Assembly: GCF_000422485.1 (NCBI RefSeq)
Contig: NZ_AULW01000015.1
Location: 233,126-297,125 of the forward strand
Length of the DNA: 64,000 bases
DNA from: Paenibacillus pasadenensis DSM 19293
Lineage (GTDB): Bacteria; Bacillota; Bacilli; Paenibacillales; Paenibacillaceae
Direction: 5' to 3'
Positions 45,049-55,052 of the stretch are shown piece by piece. The notes beneath the pieces were generated by a model, which worked only from the letters and a program-made list of their open reading frames with translations, was not told where the DNA came from and ran no database searches. Within the stretch, counting starts at the first letter, position 1; each line of letters opens with the position of its first letter. Position numbers and translations under genes: made by a program.

Positions 45049-48000
45049 TCAAGCCGACGCCGACTCGCCGCCGAACTCGTCCTCGAGGCGGACGGAGACG
45101 AGCTTGGACACGCCGCCTTCCTCCATCGTGACGCCGTACAGCACGTCGGCTTCTTCCATCGTTCCTTTGCGGTGAGTGACGACGATGAACTGCGTCAGCT
45201 CCGAAAACTCGCGCAAATACTGTGCGAAGCGGGAGACGTTGGCCTCGTCGAGCGCCGCCTCGACCTCGTCGAGCACGCAGAACGGCACCGGCTTGACCTG
45301 CAGGATCGCGAACAGCAGCGCGATCGCCGTCAGCGCCCGCTCGCCGCCCGAGAGCAGCTGCAGGTTCTGCAGCTTCTTGCCCGGCGGCTGGGCGAGGATG
45401 TCGATGCCCGTATCGAGGATCCGCTCGGGATCGGCCAGCGTCAGATCGGCGCGGCCGCCGCCGAACAGCTTGGCGAAGACGACGACAAAATGCCTGCGGA
45501 TCTCCTCGAACGTCTGCCGGAAGCGCTTCGACATCTCGTCCTCCATCTCGCGGATGACCTCGTACAGCGTCGCCTTGGCCTCCATCAGATCCTGGCGCTG
45601 GCTGTCGAGGAACTCGAAGCGCTCGCGCACCCGCTGATACTCCTCGATCGCGCCGAGATTGACCTCGCCGAGGCCGGCGACGCGGCGCTTCAGCTCGCGC
45701 ACCGCGCCTTGCGCCTCGGCGGGATCGCCTTCGAGCGCGTAGCGGGCTTTGGCCAGCTCGTAGCTGAGTCCGTATTCCTCGCTCAGCTTGCGCAGCAGGT
45801 TGTCGAGCTCGACGTCGAGCCGGTTTACGGCGATCTCCGTCTGCCGTAGCTGCTCCTCCACCCGCTTCAGGCCGCTGCGCTGCTCGCGCGTCTCGCTTTC
45901 CATCTGCTCGAGCTCGCGGCTCTTGTCCGCGCGCGCGGAGCGGGCGAGCTCGGTCTGCTCGGCCGTCTCCTGCTTGCGCAGGCGCAGCCGGTTGAGCTCC
46001 TCGATCTGCGCGACCGACGCCGCCTCCAGCTCCTCCTGCTCGGCGCTGCGCTGCCGCTGCTGCGCCTCCAGCGACGCCGCCTCGGTACGGGCGCGGGCGC
46101 TCTCCGAGCGGAGTCGCGACAGCGTATCCTGCAGCGCGAGCCGCTCCTGGTCCGCCTTGGCGACGTGGATCTTGAGGTCGGTGAGCTGCACCTGCAGCTC
46201 CTCCTTCTCCGACTCGCTCGCCTTGCGCCGCTCCTCGGCGATGCGGATCGCCTCCTGCAGCCCGGCCTCGCGGATGCCGAGCTCGTCCAGGCGCTCGGCC
46301 GCATCGGCGGCCGCCTGGACGAGCTGCCGCTCCTCCTCCTCAAAGCCCGAGCGGTCAGCGGAGAATACCGCTCCCTGCTCCTGCAGTCCGGCCAGCTCGC
46401 TCTCCGCATGCTGCAGCTCGGCCCGCTGCTGCTGCTCCTGCAGCTTCAGCCGCTCCGACTGCTCGCGCAGCTCGTCGCGGTTCTGCGCGGCGATGGAGCC
46501 TTCCTTGCGCAGATCGTCCAGCTCCGCCCGCACGCGGGCGAGCTGCCGCTGCAGCTCGGCGGACTCGTGGTCGAGCTGCTCGATCTGCCGCTGGCGGCCG
46601 AGCAGGCTGGCGCCTTTTTTCTGCAGGCTGCCCCCGGTCATCGAGCCGCCGGCGTTGACGACATCGCCTTCCAGCGTCACGACGCGGAAGCGATAGCCGC
46701 AGCGGGCGGCGATCCGGTTGGCCGCCTCCAGGTTCTCGGCGAGCAGCACGTTGCCGAGCAGATTGCCGACGATCGCCAGGTAGCGCGGCTCGCTGGTCAC
46801 GAGCTCCGCGGCGATGCCGACGTAGCCCTCCATCGCGGCGACCTGCCGCTTCTCCTGCTCCGGGACGCTGCGGCTCTTGATGACGTCGAGCGGCAGGAAC
46901 GTCGCCCGTCCGAGCTGCCGCTGCTTGAGGAAGGAGATCGCCGCGCGCGCGGAGCGCTCGTCCTCCATGACGACATGCTGCATCGCTCCGCCGAGCGCCG
47001 TCTCGACGGCGACCTCGATGCGCTGCGGCACCCGCACGAGCTCCGCGACCGCGCCGTGCACGCCGGACAAGCCGCCGGAGCTGCGGCGCGCCGCCTTGAG
47101 CACCTCGCGCACGCCGTGCATGAAGCCGTCCAGCGCGTCCTGCATCTCCTTCATCGTATCGCGCCGGGAGACGAGCGCCTCCTTGCGCTGCTCCCAAGTC
47201 CGCAGGGCGGCCGAAGCCTCCTCCTGCCGCTTCTGCAGCTGCTGCGTCCTTTGCGACTCTTCTATGTACTTGCTGCGGATCCGCTCCAGCTCCGCCGACG
47301 AGGCGGCGAGCGCCTCGATCAGCTCCGAGCGGCGACTCTGCAGGCGGCCGGACTGCTCCTGCCACTTGCCCTCCTCGCCGCCGAGCCGCTCCTTGCGCCG
47401 CTGCAGCGCCTCGCGCTGCTGCTCCGCGTAGCGGATCTCGTTGCGCAGCTGCGCCATCGTGCCGAGCACCTCGAGCAGCTCGCCTTTGAGCGATTCGCCG
47501 GCCTCCATGGACGTGCCGCCGGCGACGCCGCGCAGCCGGTTCTCCTCGCTGCCCATGCGGCTGCGCAGGTCGATCAGCTCCGCCTCGAGCGCGCCGGCCT
47601 TCGCCCGCGCCTGCTCCTCCTCCGCGGCGAGCTCCGCCTGGCGCGCGGCAGCCGTCTCCAGCGCCTGCGCCAGCTGCTCGCGGCTGTCTGCAAGGTAGCG
47701 GCGGCGCTCCTTGAGCACCTCGCCCTGGCCTTCGCATTTTTCGAACTCCTCGCTGTAGGCGAGCATCTGCCCGTGCAGCTCCTCGAGCCGCTCCTCAAGC
47801 CGGCGCAGCTGCAGCCGGTCCTGCTCGAGCGACGCGTCGTGGCGGCTGACGACCGCCGACAGCTCCAGCTCCTCCTTCTTCAGCCCTTCCATGCGCGCAT
47901 TGTTCTCGTTCCAGCTTTTGTGCACGCCCTCGATCTGATGCACGTAGAGCGCGATCTCGCGGTGCTTGAGCTCCTCCTTGAGCGACTTGTACAGCAAGGC

Positions 48001-48633
48001 GCGCTCGGACTGCTCGCGCAGCGGCTCGACCTGGTCCTCGAGCTCGGAGACGAGGTCATGGATGCGGAGCAGATTGCCCTCGGCGTCGTCGAGCTTGCGC
48101 TGCGCCTCGCGCTTGCGCGACTTGTACTTGACGATGCCGGACGCTTCCTCGAAAATGCCGCGGCGGTCCTCCGAGCGCGTGCTCAGAATCTCCTCGATCC
48201 GACCTTGGCCGATGATGGAGTACGCCTCCTTGCCGATGCCGGTATCCATGAACAGCTCGGTGATGTCCTTGAGCCGGCACGGCTGGCGGTTGATCATGTA
48301 TTCGCTGTCGCCGCTGCGATGGACCCGCCGCGTCACCGTCACCTCGTGATGCTCGACGGACAGCGCGCCGTCGGAGTTGTCCAGCGTAAGCGAGACTTCC
48401 CCGAAGTTGACGGCCTTGCGCGCGTCGCTGCCGGCGAAGATGATGTCCTCCATCTTGCCGCCGCGCAGGCTTTTGGCGCTCTGCTCGCCGAGCACCCAGC
48501 GGATGCCGTCGGATATGTTGCTTTTGCCGCTGCCGTTCGGGCCGACGACGGCGGTGATGCCCCTTACGAACTCCATCTCGGTCTTGTCGGCGAACGACTT
48601 GAAGCCGGACAGCTCAATGCGTTTCAACAACAT
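45049..48633 (-). CDS. smc: Chromosome condensation/segregation ATPase SMC
   Basis: SMC loops and condenses DNA with ScpA/ScpB. The N-terminal Walker A GPNGSGKS is at residues 31-38. Two long coiled coils flank the hinge (about 515-635, with GAVAELVRVPQRIEVAVETA). The C-terminal signature LLSGGERALTAIALLFAI and Walker B VLDEVEAALDEANV complete the ATPase head. Length 1194 aa matches B. subtilis SMC (1186). ATG 48633 follows GAGGTG. It has its own extended -10 promoter downstream of rnc. Confidence 0.98.
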   Translation of the reverse strand: MLLKRIELSGFKSFADKTEMEFVRGITAVVGPNGSGKSNISDGIRWVLGEQSAKSLRGGKMEDIIFAGSDARKAVNFGEVSLTLDNSDGALSVEHHEVTVTRRVHRSGDSEYMINRQPCRLKDITELFMDTGIGKEAYSIIGQGRIEEILSTRSEDRRGIFEEASGIVKYKSRKREAQRKLDDAEGNLLRIHDLVSELEDQVEPLREQSERALLYKSLKEELKHREIALYVHQIEGVHKSWNENNARMEGLKKEELELSAVVSRHDASLEQDRLQLRRLEERLEELHGQMLAYSEEFEKCEGQGEVLKERRRYLADSREQLAQALETAAARQAELAAEEEQARAKAGALEAELIDLRSRMGSEENRLRGVAGGTSMEAGESLKGELLEVLGTMAQLRNEIRYAEQQREALQRRKERLGGEEGKWQEQSGRLQSRRSELIEALAASSAELERIRSKYIEESQRTQQLQKRQEEASAALRTWEQRKEALVSRRDTMKEMQDALDGFMHGVREVLKAARRSSGGLSGVHGAVAELVRVPQRIEVAVETALGGAMQHVVMEDERSARAAISFLKQRQLGRATFLPLDVIKSRSVPEQEKRQVAAMEGYVGIAAELVTSEPRYLAIVGNLLGNVLLAENLEAANRIAARCGYRFRVVTLEGDVVNAGGSMTGGSLQKKGASLLGRQRQIEQLDHESAELQRQLARVRAELDDLRKEGSIAAQNRDELREQSERLKLQEQQQRAELQHAESELAGLQEQGAVFSADRSGFEEEERQLVQAAADAAERLDELGIREAGLQEAIRIAEERRKASESEKEELQVQLTDLKIHVAKADQERLALQDTLSRLRSESARARTEAASLEAQQRQRSAEQEELEAASVAQIEELNRLRLRKQETAEQTELARSARADKSRELEQMESETREQRSGLKRVEEQLRQTEIAVNRLDVELDNLLRKLSEEYGLSYELAKARYALEGDPAEAQGAVRELKRRVAGLGEVNLGAIEEYQRVRERFEFLDSQRQDLMEAKATLYEVIREMEDEMSKRFRQTFEEIRRHFVVVFAKLFGGGRADLTLADPERILDTGIDILAQPPGKKLQNLQLLSGGERALTAIALLFAILQVKPVPFCVLDEVEAALDEANVSRFAQYLREFSELTQFIVVTHRKGTMEEADVLYGVTMEEGGVSKLVSVRLEDEFGGESASA

Positions 48634-48657
48634 CGGTCGATGTCACCTCTTGCGGCT

Positions 48658-48666
48658 ATTGTACCA
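48658..48666 (-). promoter_or_regulatory. Extended -10 promoter of smc
   Basis: The minus strand reads TGGTACAAT, a TG-extended -10 (5 of 6 match), about 25 bases before the smc ATG and directly after the rnc terminator. No -35 match is evident. Confidence 0.55.
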
Positions 48667-48673
48667 TACGGAC

Positions 48674-48715
48674 AAAAGCCCCGGCACCTGAAGCGGTTCA
48701 GGCTGCCGGGGCTTT
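48674..48715 (-). terminator. Terminator of the fab-rnc operon
   Basis: A 12-bp stem (AAAGCCCCGGCA with TGCCGGGGCTTT) capped by a CTGAA/TTCAG inner stem lies 37 bases after the rnc stop and is followed by TTTTGTCC on the minus strand. Confidence 0.85.
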
Positions 48716-48751
48716 CGGCCATGCGGTCCGGGCGACAGGCGCCCGTCCTTC

Positions 48752-49450
48752 CTACACTTCCTCGCGCGTCTTTTCCCAAGCTTCCTCGGCGGCGCGCTGC
48801 TCGGCTTCTTTTTTGGTGCGGCCGGAGCCTACGCCGAGCACTTGCTCCCCGACGAGCACCTCCACGACGAACTCGCGGTCATGAGCCGGCCCGCGCTCTT
48901 CAGCGACGCGGTATTCCACCGTGCCGAGCGCCAGGTTCTGCGCCCGTTCCTGGAGCTTGGACTTGTAGTCCTTGCCGGACAAGCCCGGCGTGTCCTCCAG
49001 CCTGGGGAACATCTCCTGCCGCAGGAAGGCGCGGACCGAATCGACGCCCGCATCGAGATAAAGGGCTCCGATGAACGCCTCGAACAGATCGGCGAGCAAC
49101 GCCGGGCGCTGGCGCCCGCCGAGCTGCTCCTCTCCTTTGCCCAAGCGGACGTAGGAGCCGAAGTCGAGCAGCTCCGCGAAGCGGGCGAGCGAGGGCTCGC
49201 AGACGATGGCGGCCCGCATGCGGGTCAGCTCGCCTTCCGGCCGATCGGGATGCGTGGCGAACAGATGCTCCGAGACGAGCAGCTGGAGCACCGCGTCGCC
49301 GAGGAATTCGAGCCGCTCGTTGTCCTCCGAGACGCTGCTGCGATGCTCGTTGACGTACGAGGTGTGCGTGAAGGCGAGCCTCAGCAGCTGCGGCTTGCGG
49401 AACGTGAGGCCAAGCTGCCGCTGAAGCTCCTGAATCCGATCACGCTTCAT
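48752..49450 (-). CDS. rnc: Ribonuclease III Rnc
   Basis: RNase III cuts double-stranded RNA in rRNA processing and mRNA decay. The catalytic signature [11 protein letters not shown] is at about residues 45-55 with the second acidic cluster in [18 protein letters not shown]-terminal double-stranded RNA-binding domain begins [20 protein letters not shown] and ends [16 protein letters not shown]. Length is 232 aa, normal. The ATG overlaps the fabF stop by 11 bases. Confidence 0.98.
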   Translation of the reverse strand: MKRDRIQELQRQLGLTFRKPQLLRLAFTHTSYVNEHRSSVSEDNERLEFLGDAVLQLLVSEHLFATHPDRPEGELTRMRAAIVCEPSLARFAELLDFGSYVRLGKGEEQLGGRQRPALLADLFEAFIGALYLDAGVDSVRAFLRQEMFPRLEDTPGLSGKDYKSKLQERAQNLALGTVEYRVAEERGPAHDREFVVEVLVGEQVLGVGSGRTKKEAEQRAAEEAWEKTREEV

Positions 49451-50681
49451 GCTTCTTCATGATGATTGTGGCGTTATGGCCGCCGAAGCCGAACGAGTTC
49501 GACAGCGCCACCCGCACGTCCGCCTTGCGGGGCTCGTTCGGCACGTAATCGAGATCCAGCTCCGGATCCTGGTTGTCGAGATTGATCGTCGGCGCGATGA
49601 CGCCGTTTTCGAGCGTCATCGCCAGGATGACGGCTTCGACTCCGCCGGCCGCGCCGAGCAGATGGCCCGTCATCGACTTGGTCGAGCTGACGGCCAGCTT
49701 GTACGCATGGTCGCCGAACGTGTTCTTGATCGCCGTCGTCTCCGACTTGTCGCCGACCGGAGTCGACGTGCCGTGCGCGTTGATATAGTCCACCGCCTCC
49801 GGCTCGATGCCGGCGTCGCGGATCGCCATGCGCATGCAGCGCGTCGCTCCGTCCGGGTCCGGCTCCGTCATGTGGTGGGCGTCGCCGCTCATGCCGTAGC
49901 CGATCACCTCGGCATAGATATGGGCGCCGCGCGCCTGCGCATGCTCGAGCGACTCGAGAATGAGCACGCCGGCTCCCTCGCCCATGACGAAGCCGTCGCG
50001 GTCGACGTCGAACGGACGGCTCGCCTTATGCGGCTCGTCGTTGCGCACGCTCATCGCGCGCATGCTGCAGAAGCCGGCCATCGCCATCGGGCGGATCGTC
50101 GACTCGGCGCCGCCGCAGATCATGACGTCGGCGTCGCCGCGCTGGATCATCTTGAACGAGTCGCCGATCGTATGCGTGCCGGTCGCGCAGGCCGTCACGA
50201 CGGTCGTGTTCGGGCCTTTCGCGCCGGTCGCCATCGACACCTGGCCGGAGGCCATGTTGGCGATCATCATCGGGATGAAGAACGGGCTGACGCGCTTCGG
50301 CCCCTTTTCGAGCAGGACGCTGTGCTGGTCCTCCCAGGTGCCGAGGCCGCCGATGCCGGAGCCGACCATAACGCCGGTGCGCTCCGCGTCGGAGTTCTCG
50401 CCGATGCGCAGGCCCGCGTCCTCGACCGCCTTCAGGCTGGCGACGACGGCCAGCTGCACGAAGCGGTCCATGCGGCGGGCTTCCTTTTTGTCCAGGCCGT
50501 AGGCCTCGGGCTCGAAGCCCTTGATCTCGGCCGCGATGCGGGTCGTATACTCGCTCGCGTCGAACGACTCGATGGTCGAGACGCCCGATCTGCCCTCGAG
50601 CAGGCTGCCCCAGAACTGGTCCTTGCTGTCGCCCAGGCTTGTCAGCACGCCCAGGCCGGTTACTACGACTCTATTTGTCAT
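49440..50681 (-). CDS. fabF: Beta-ketoacyl-ACP synthase II FabF
   Basis: FabF performs the elongating condensation of fatty acid synthesis. The nucleophile is Cys165 ([10 protein letters not shown]), with the two histidines in [12 protein letters not shown] and [10 protein letters not shown] and the NSFGFGGHN motif at the end. ATG 50681 gives 413 aa (normal); GAGG is 15 bases upstream, further than usual, and GTG 50696 is the alternative. The gap to acpP (244 bases) contains only the acpP terminator. Confidence 0.97.
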   Translation of the reverse strand: MTNRVVVTGLGVLTSLGDSKDQFWGSLLEGRSGVSTIESFDASEYTTRIAAEIKGFEPEAYGLDKKEARRMDRFVQLAVVASLKAVEDAGLRIGENSDAERTGVMVGSGIGGLGTWEDQHSVLLEKGPKRVSPFFIPMMIANMASGQVSMATGAKGPNTTVVTACATGTHTIGDSFKMIQRGDADVMICGGAESTIRPMAMAGFCSMRAMSVRNDEPHKASRPFDVDRDGFVMGEGAGVLILESLEHAQARGAHIYAEVIGYGMSGDAHHMTEPDPDGATRCMRMAIRDAGIEPEAVDYINAHGTSTPVGDKSETTAIKNTFGDHAYKLAVSSTKSMTGHLLGAAGGVEAVILAMTLENGVIAPTINLDNQDPELDLDYVPNEPRKADVRVALSNSFGFGGHNATIIMKKHEA

Positions 50682-50885
50682 TGGTAAAAGGTTCACCTCG
50701 GGAAACGGCAGGTTGGACGGCCGGATGCCGGACCGTCTTGAAGCGTCTTGTCATGCGGTGTATGGAATTCCCCGCCTGCTGGAGGCAGGAAAAGATCTTC
50801 GTGGTCAGTTCGATGCGCAGCGCGCATGCGGATGAAGCGGAATGAATCCGGCGGGATGGGACATGCGGAAAACCGCCTGGCGTAA

Positions 50886-50913
50886 GAGAGAAGTCCCGTC
50901 GTGAAACGGGACT
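50886..50913 (-). terminator. Probable terminator after acpP
   Basis: An 8-bp stem (AGTCCCGT with ACGGGACT) and 6-base loop lie about 12 bases after the acpP stop, followed on the minus strand by CTTCTCTCTTACG. The U-tract is broken, so read-through into fabF is likely. Confidence 0.6.
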
Positions 50914-50925
50914 CTGCTTGGACAA

Positions 50926-51159
50926 TTACGTATGAGATTGTATGTAATTGACTACTTCTCCCACCGTTGTAATCTTCTCTGCATCTTCATCAGAGATCTC
51001 CAGGTCGAATTCATCCTCAAGCTCCATGACCAGCTCGACTACATCTAGCGAGTCAGCGCCGAGGTCATCCTTGAAGGAAGCTTCGAGGGTCACTTCCGCT
51101 TCGTCAACGCCAAGGCGATCGACTACGATGCGTTTGACGCGATCCACTACTTCGGACAT
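50926..51159 (-). CDS. acpP: Acyl carrier protein AcpP
   Basis: AcpP carries acyl chains on phosphopantetheine attached to Ser37 in [15 protein letters not shown]. The 77 aa acidic product is normal in length. ATG 51159 ([10 protein letters not shown]) is preceded by GGAGGAGGTGA; the frame is open upstream but not coding. It has its own -10 element close by, suiting its very high demand. Confidence 0.98.
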   Translation of the reverse strand: MSEVVDRVKRIVVDRLGVDEAEVTLEASFKDDLGADSLDVVELVMELEDEFDLEISDEDAEKITTVGEVVNYIQSHT

Positions 51160-51180
51160 CCGGTTCACCTCCTCCATCGT

Positions 51181-51186
51181 ATTATA
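51181..51186 (-). promoter_or_regulatory. -10 element of an acpP promoter
   Basis: A perfect TATAAT on the minus strand, about 22 bases before the acpP ATG, in a short AT-rich patch of the 118-base gap after fabG. The -35 position (TGGCAT) matches poorly. Confidence 0.5.
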
Positions 51187-51277
51187 CGAGAATCCTATTC
51201 AAAATGCCATACGCAAACGGTTCCTCGGAGACGGAACGAAAGCAGGCGGCCGCTATAGGATGGCCGCGCCGCGTCCA

Positions 51278-52027
51278 TTACATGTACATGCCGCCGTCCA
51301 CATGCACCGTCTGTCCGGTCATGTAGGCGGCCGCATCGGACGCCAGGAAGCGCACCGCGGCGGCGATGTCCTCCGGCCGGCCGAGACGGGCGAGCGGAAT
51401 GCCGCCGAGCATCGACTCGCGGGCCTCCGCAGGCAGCTTGTCCGTCATGTCCGTCTCGATGAAGCCGGGCGCGACGCAGTTGACGGTGATGCCGCGCGAG
51501 CTGAGCTCCCGCGCCGACGACTTGGTGAGGCCGATGACGCCGGCCTTGGCCGCGACATAGTTGGCCTGGCCCGGATTGCCGAGCGCGCCGACGACCGAGG
51601 AGATATTGATGATGCGGCCGGAGCGCTGCTTCATCATCGGACGGCTGACGGCCTTGATGCCGTTGAACACGCCCTTCAGGTTCGTCTCGATGACCTGGTC
51701 GAACTCCTCTTCCTTCATCCGCATGATCAGATTGTCGCGCGTGATGCCGGCGTTGTTGACGAGGATGTCGATCCTGCCCCAGGCGTCGAGCACGCTTTTG
51801 ACGAGGCCGTCGAAATCGGCGGCCTTGCCGACGTCGCCCTTGAGCACGAGCGCCTTGCGGCCGAGCGCTTCTACCGCTGCCGCCGTCTCGGCGGCAGCGG
51901 CCTCGCTGCCGGCGTAGTTCACCGCCACGTCGGCGCCCGCCTCGGCGAGCGCGACGGCGATCGCGCGGCCGATGCCGCGCGAGGCGCCCGTCACGAGAGC
52001 CGTCTTGCCCGTCAGATCTGCAAACAT
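51278..52027 (-). CDS. fabG: 3-oxoacyl-ACP reductase FabG
   Basis: FabG reduces 3-ketoacyl-ACP with NADPH. It is a short-chain dehydrogenase: TGASRGIG cofactor motif (13-20), NNAG (91-94), and the catalytic Ser144, Tyr157 and Lys161 ([16 protein letters not shown]). Length is 249 aa. It follows fabD by 13 bases in the fapR-plsX-fabH-fabD-fabG-acpP series. Confidence 0.98.
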   Translation of the reverse strand: MFADLTGKTALVTGASRGIGRAIAVALAEAGADVAVNYAGSEAAAAETAAAVEALGRKALVLKGDVGKAADFDGLVKSVLDAWGRIDILVNNAGITRDNLIMRMKEEEFDQVIETNLKGVFNGIKAVSRPMMKQRSGRIINISSVVGALGNPGQANYVAAKAGVIGLTKSSARELSSRGITVNCVAPGFIETDMTDKLPAEARESMLGGIPLARLGRPEDIAAAVRFLASDAAAYMTGQTVHVDGGMYM

Positions 52028-52040
52028 ATCCGGTTCCTCC

Positions 52041-52985
52041 CTATGCTTCGTTGTTCAGCTCGGCGGCTGCCGCCTGCAGCGACTCCACGCTGTTGACGGA
52101 CAGCACGCGCACGCCGCGGTCCGTCTTTTTGATGAGGCCGGCGAGGACGGAGCCCGAGCCGAGCTCCACGAACGTATCGACGCCTTCGTCGATCAGGCGG
52201 CGCACCGTGTCCTCCCACAGCACCGGCGAGTACACCTGCTCCACGAGCAGGCGGCGGATCTCCTCCGCGGCCGTCGCCGGAGCCGCCGTCACGTTGGCGA
52301 CGACCGGCACCGACGCGTCCCGGATCGCGACCTCGCTCAGCACGGCGGCCAGCTTGTCCGCCGCCGGCTTCATGAGCGAGGAGTGGAACGGCCCGCTCAC
52401 CTCGAGCGGAATCGCGCGCTTCGCGCCCGCTTCCTTGATGCGCTCGCCCGCCCGGGCGACGCCCTCGGCGCTGCCGGAGATGACGATCTGCCCCGGGCAG
52501 TTGACGTTGGCCAGCTCGACGGGATGGCCCTCGGCCGCGATCGAGGCGCAAAGCGCGGCAAGCGCCTCGCGCTCGGCGCCGAGCACGGCGCTCATCGCGC
52601 CTTGCCCGCCCGGCACCGCCTGCTCCATGAACTCGCCGCGGCGGCGCACCGTGCGCACGGCGTCGGCGAAGCCGAGCGCTCCCGCCGCCGTCAGCGCGCT
52701 GTACTCGCCGAGGCTGTGGCCTGCGACGTAATCCGGCTTGATGCCCGTCTCGCGGAACGCCTCGAGGAAGGCCGCGCTCACCGTCAGCAGCGCCGGCTGC
52801 GTGTTGGCCGTCTGCTTGAGCGCTTCATCCGGACCTTGGAAGATCAGCTCGCTCAGCGCGAAGCCGAGCGCGGCGTCCGCTTCCTCGAATACGGCGCGCG
52901 CCGCCGGGCTGGCGTCGTACAGGTCCTTGCCCATGCCGACCGCCTGGGCGCCCTGGCCCGGAAATACAAATGCGATTTTGCCCAT
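52041..52985 (-). CDS. fabD: Malonyl-CoA:ACP transacylase FabD
   Basis: FabD loads malonyl groups on AcpP. The start [20 protein letters not shown], the Ser91 nucleophile in [11 protein letters not shown] and the catalytic His in SGPFHSSLM are diagnostic. Length is 314 aa, normal. An 82-base gap with two hairpins separates it from fabH, unlike the tight junctions elsewhere in this operon. Confidence 0.97.
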   Translation of the reverse strand: MGKIAFVFPGQGAQAVGMGKDLYDASPAARAVFEEADAALGFALSELIFQGPDEALKQTANTQPALLTVSAAFLEAFRETGIKPDYVAGHSLGEYSALTAAGALGFADAVRTVRRRGEFMEQAVPGGQGAMSAVLGAEREALAALCASIAAEGHPVELANVNCPGQIVISGSAEGVARAGERIKEAGAKRAIPLEVSGPFHSSLMKPAADKLAAVLSEVAIRDASVPVVANVTAAPATAAEEIRRLLVEQVYSPVLWEDTVRRLIDEGVDTFVELGSGSVLAGLIKKTDRGVRVLSVNSVESLQAAAAELNNEA

Positions 52986-53034
52986 GCTGAAAGCCGCCTT
53001 TCGTAGCTTGTCGGTTGTTGCCGCCCGAGGCGGC

Positions 53035-53059
53035 GGCGTCCTCCCGTTCGGAGGACGCC
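53035..53059 (-). repeat. Hairpin in the fabH-fabD gap
   Basis: A perfect 10-bp stem (GGCGTCCTCC with GGAGGACGCC) around a 5-base loop starts 9 bases before the fabH stop side of the gap. A second smaller hairpin (GCCGCC/GGCGGC) lies next to it. No T-run, so it more likely affects mRNA stability than termination. Confidence 0.5.
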
Positions 53060-53067
53060 GAGTCCTG

Positions 53068-54054
53068 TCACCAGACGAGGACGGATGCCCCCCAGGTGAG
53101 GCCGCCGCCGAAGCCGACGAGCAGCAGCTTGTCGCCTTCGCTCACCTTGCCCTGCTCGACGGCTTCGGCGAGCGCCAGCGGGATCGAGGCGGCCGATACG
53201 TTGCCGTAGCGGTCGAGATTGACCATCGCCTTGTCCTCCGGCAGCTCCAGCCGGTTCAGAGCGGACTGGATGATGCGGATGTTCGCCTGATGCGGGATGA
53301 GCAGGTCGATGTCGCCTTTGCCGAAGCCGGCCTTGGACAGCGCCTGCTCCGCCGAGGCGCCCATGACGCGCACCGCGAACTTGAACACGTCGTTGCCGGC
53401 CATCTTGAGGTAATGCTGCTTGGCCTCGACGCTGTCCGCCGTCGACGGCAGGCGCGAGCCGCCGCCCGGAATCTTGAGCAGCTGGCCGCCGCTGCCGTCG
53501 GAGCCGAGCTCGAACGACTGGAAGCCCCGTCCCTCCGGCACCTCGCCGAGCACGACCGCGCCCGCGCCGTCGCCGAACAGGATGCAGGTGTTGCGATCCG
53601 TGTAGTCGGTGATGCGCGAGAGGCATTCCGCGCCGACGAGCAGCACATGCTTGTACAGGCCTGCCTGGATCATGCTCGACGCCGTCGCCAGGCCGTAAAT
53701 GAAGCCCGAGCAAGCCGCCGACAGGTCGAATGCCGCGGCGCGGGAGGCGCCGAGCCGATCCTGCAGCAGGCTCGCCGTGGATGGGAAGAACATATCGGGC
53801 GTGATCGTCGCGACGATGATCAGATCGAGCTGCTCGGCCGTGATGCCGGCGCTCTCGAGCGCCTTCAAGCTCGCCTCGAAGGCGAGGTCGGACGTCGCCT
53901 GCCCTTCGGCGGCGATGCGCCGCTCGCGGATGCCGGTACGGGTGACGATCCATTCGTCGTTCGTCTCGACCATCCGCTCCAGGTCTTGGTTCGTAAGAAC
54001 CTTCTCGGGGACGTACTTGCCGGTGCCGATGATGCCGACCGATATGGACTTCAT
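53068..54054 (-). CDS. fabH: Beta-ketoacyl-ACP synthase III FabH
   Basis: FabH starts fatty acid chains by condensing acyl-CoA (branched primers in Bacilli) with malonyl-ACP. Cys115 (AACSGFIYG), the His in LIPHQANIRI and the Asn in YGNVSAASIPLAL form the catalytic triad. Length is 328 aa. The ATG overlaps the plsX stop as ATGA; the frame open further upstream overlaps plsX and is not coding. Confidence 0.97.
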   Translation of the reverse strand: MKSISVGIIGTGKYVPEKVLTNQDLERMVETNDEWIVTRTGIRERRIAAEGQATSDLAFEASLKALESAGITAEQLDLIIVATITPDMFFPSTASLLQDRLGASRAAAFDLSAACSGFIYGLATASSMIQAGLYKHVLLVGAECLSRITDYTDRNTCILFGDGAGAVVLGEVPEGRGFQSFELGSDGSGGQLLKIPGGGSRLPSTADSVEAKQHYLKMAGNDVFKFAVRVMGASAEQALSKAGFGKGDIDLLIPHQANIRIIQSALNRLELPEDKAMVNLDRYGNVSAASIPLALAEAVEQGKVSEGDKLLLVGFGGGLTWGASVLVW

Positions 54055-55052
54055 GACAGGACCTCTTTTCCTTTTATCTCTGCGGCCACCGTCGGGATGA
54101 GCCGGGCCTGCAGCGCGATCCGCGCCTGGCGGACGGCGTTTTTGACCGACTCGGCATCCGAGGAGCCGTGGCATTTGACGACGAGTCCGTTCAGCCCGAG
54201 CAGCGGCGCTCCGCCGTACTGGGCGTAGTCCATCTTGCTCTTCAGCCCTTTGAGCCCGGGCATGAGCACGGCGGCGGCCAGCTTGGTCAGCAGGCTGCTC
54301 GTGAAGGCGGACTTCAGCTCCTTCATGATCGCTCCGGCCGTGCCCTCCATCGTCTTGAGCAAAATGTTGCCGGCGAAGCCGTCGCATACGAGCACGTCGC
54401 AATTGCGCTGCATGACGTCGCGCGACTCGACGTTGCCGACAAATTCGATCGGAGCCTTCTCCAGCAGCTCGAACGCCGCCTTCGTCAGCTCGCTGCCTTT
54501 GCCCGGCTCGGTGCCGACGTTGAGCAGGCCGACGCGCGGACGCGCGATGCCGTGCACCTTCTCGCGGTAGATGCTGCCCATGACCGCGTACTGCGCGAGA
54601 TGCTCCGGCTTGGCGTCCATGTTGGCGCCAAGGTCGAGCGCCAGCACGCCGACGTTGTCGAGCGTCGGCAGCACCGGCGCGAGCGCCGGGCGCTCGATGC
54701 CGTCCATGCGGCCGACGACGAGCAGGCCGGCCGTCATGAGCGCGCCGGTATTGCCTGCGGACAGCATCGCGTCCGCCGCGCCTTCGCGGACGAGCCGTCC
54801 GGCCACGACCATCGAGGCGTCCTTCTTGCGGCGCACGGCGCGCACCGGCTCGTCGTCCGCCTCGATCTTCTCGCTGGCGGGATGGATCGTCAGATTGGAC
54901 GGCGGAGCGCCGTCCAGATGCGCTTCGATCGCCTCGGGGGCGCCGACCAGCACGAGCTGCGTGTCGGGCCATTCGCGGGCCGCCGCCAGCGCCCCCTTGA
55001 CGATCTCCGCAGGCGCGCGGTCTCCGCCCATCGCGTCAATCGCGATCTTCAA
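54051..55052 (-). CDS. plsX: Phosphate acyltransferase PlsX
   Basis: PlsX makes acyl-phosphate from acyl-ACP for phospholipid synthesis. KIAIDAMGGDRAPAEIVKGA at the start, LSAGNTGALMTAGLLVVGRM and CDVLVCDGFAGNILLKTMEG are family hallmarks. The start is TTG 55052, overlapping the fapR stop as TTGA, with GGAGG 9 bases upstream; no ATG or GTG fits. This gives 333 aa, normal. Coupled to both neighbours. Confidence 0.97.
   Translation of the reverse strand: MKIAIDAMGGDRAPAEIVKGALAAAREWPDTQLVLVGAPEAIEAHLDGAPPSNLTIHPASEKIEADDEPVRAVRRKKDASMVVAGRLVREGAADAMLSAGNTGALMTAGLLVVGRMDGIERPALAPVLPTLDNVGVLALDLGANMDAKPEHLAQYAVMGSIYREKVHGIARPRVGLLNVGTEPGKGSELTKAAFELLEKAPIEFVGNVESRDVMQRNCDVLVCDGFAGNILLKTMEGTAGAIMKELKSAFTSSLLTKLAAAVLMPGLKGLKSKMDYAQYGGAPLLGLNGLVVKCHGSSDAESVKNAVRQARIALQARLIPTVAAEIKGKEVLS

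Noticed and set aside
46165..49074. Long open frame on the plus strand opposite smc and rnc (969 codons)
   Set aside because: It is antisense to two certain genes, has Leu/Arg/Asp-rich low-complexity composition, no ribosome site and no recognisable motif. High GC removes stop codons from this frame.
51240..51275. Terminator after fabG
   Set aside because: Only a 6-bp GCGGCC/GGCCGC stem with no T-run; too weak to annotate.
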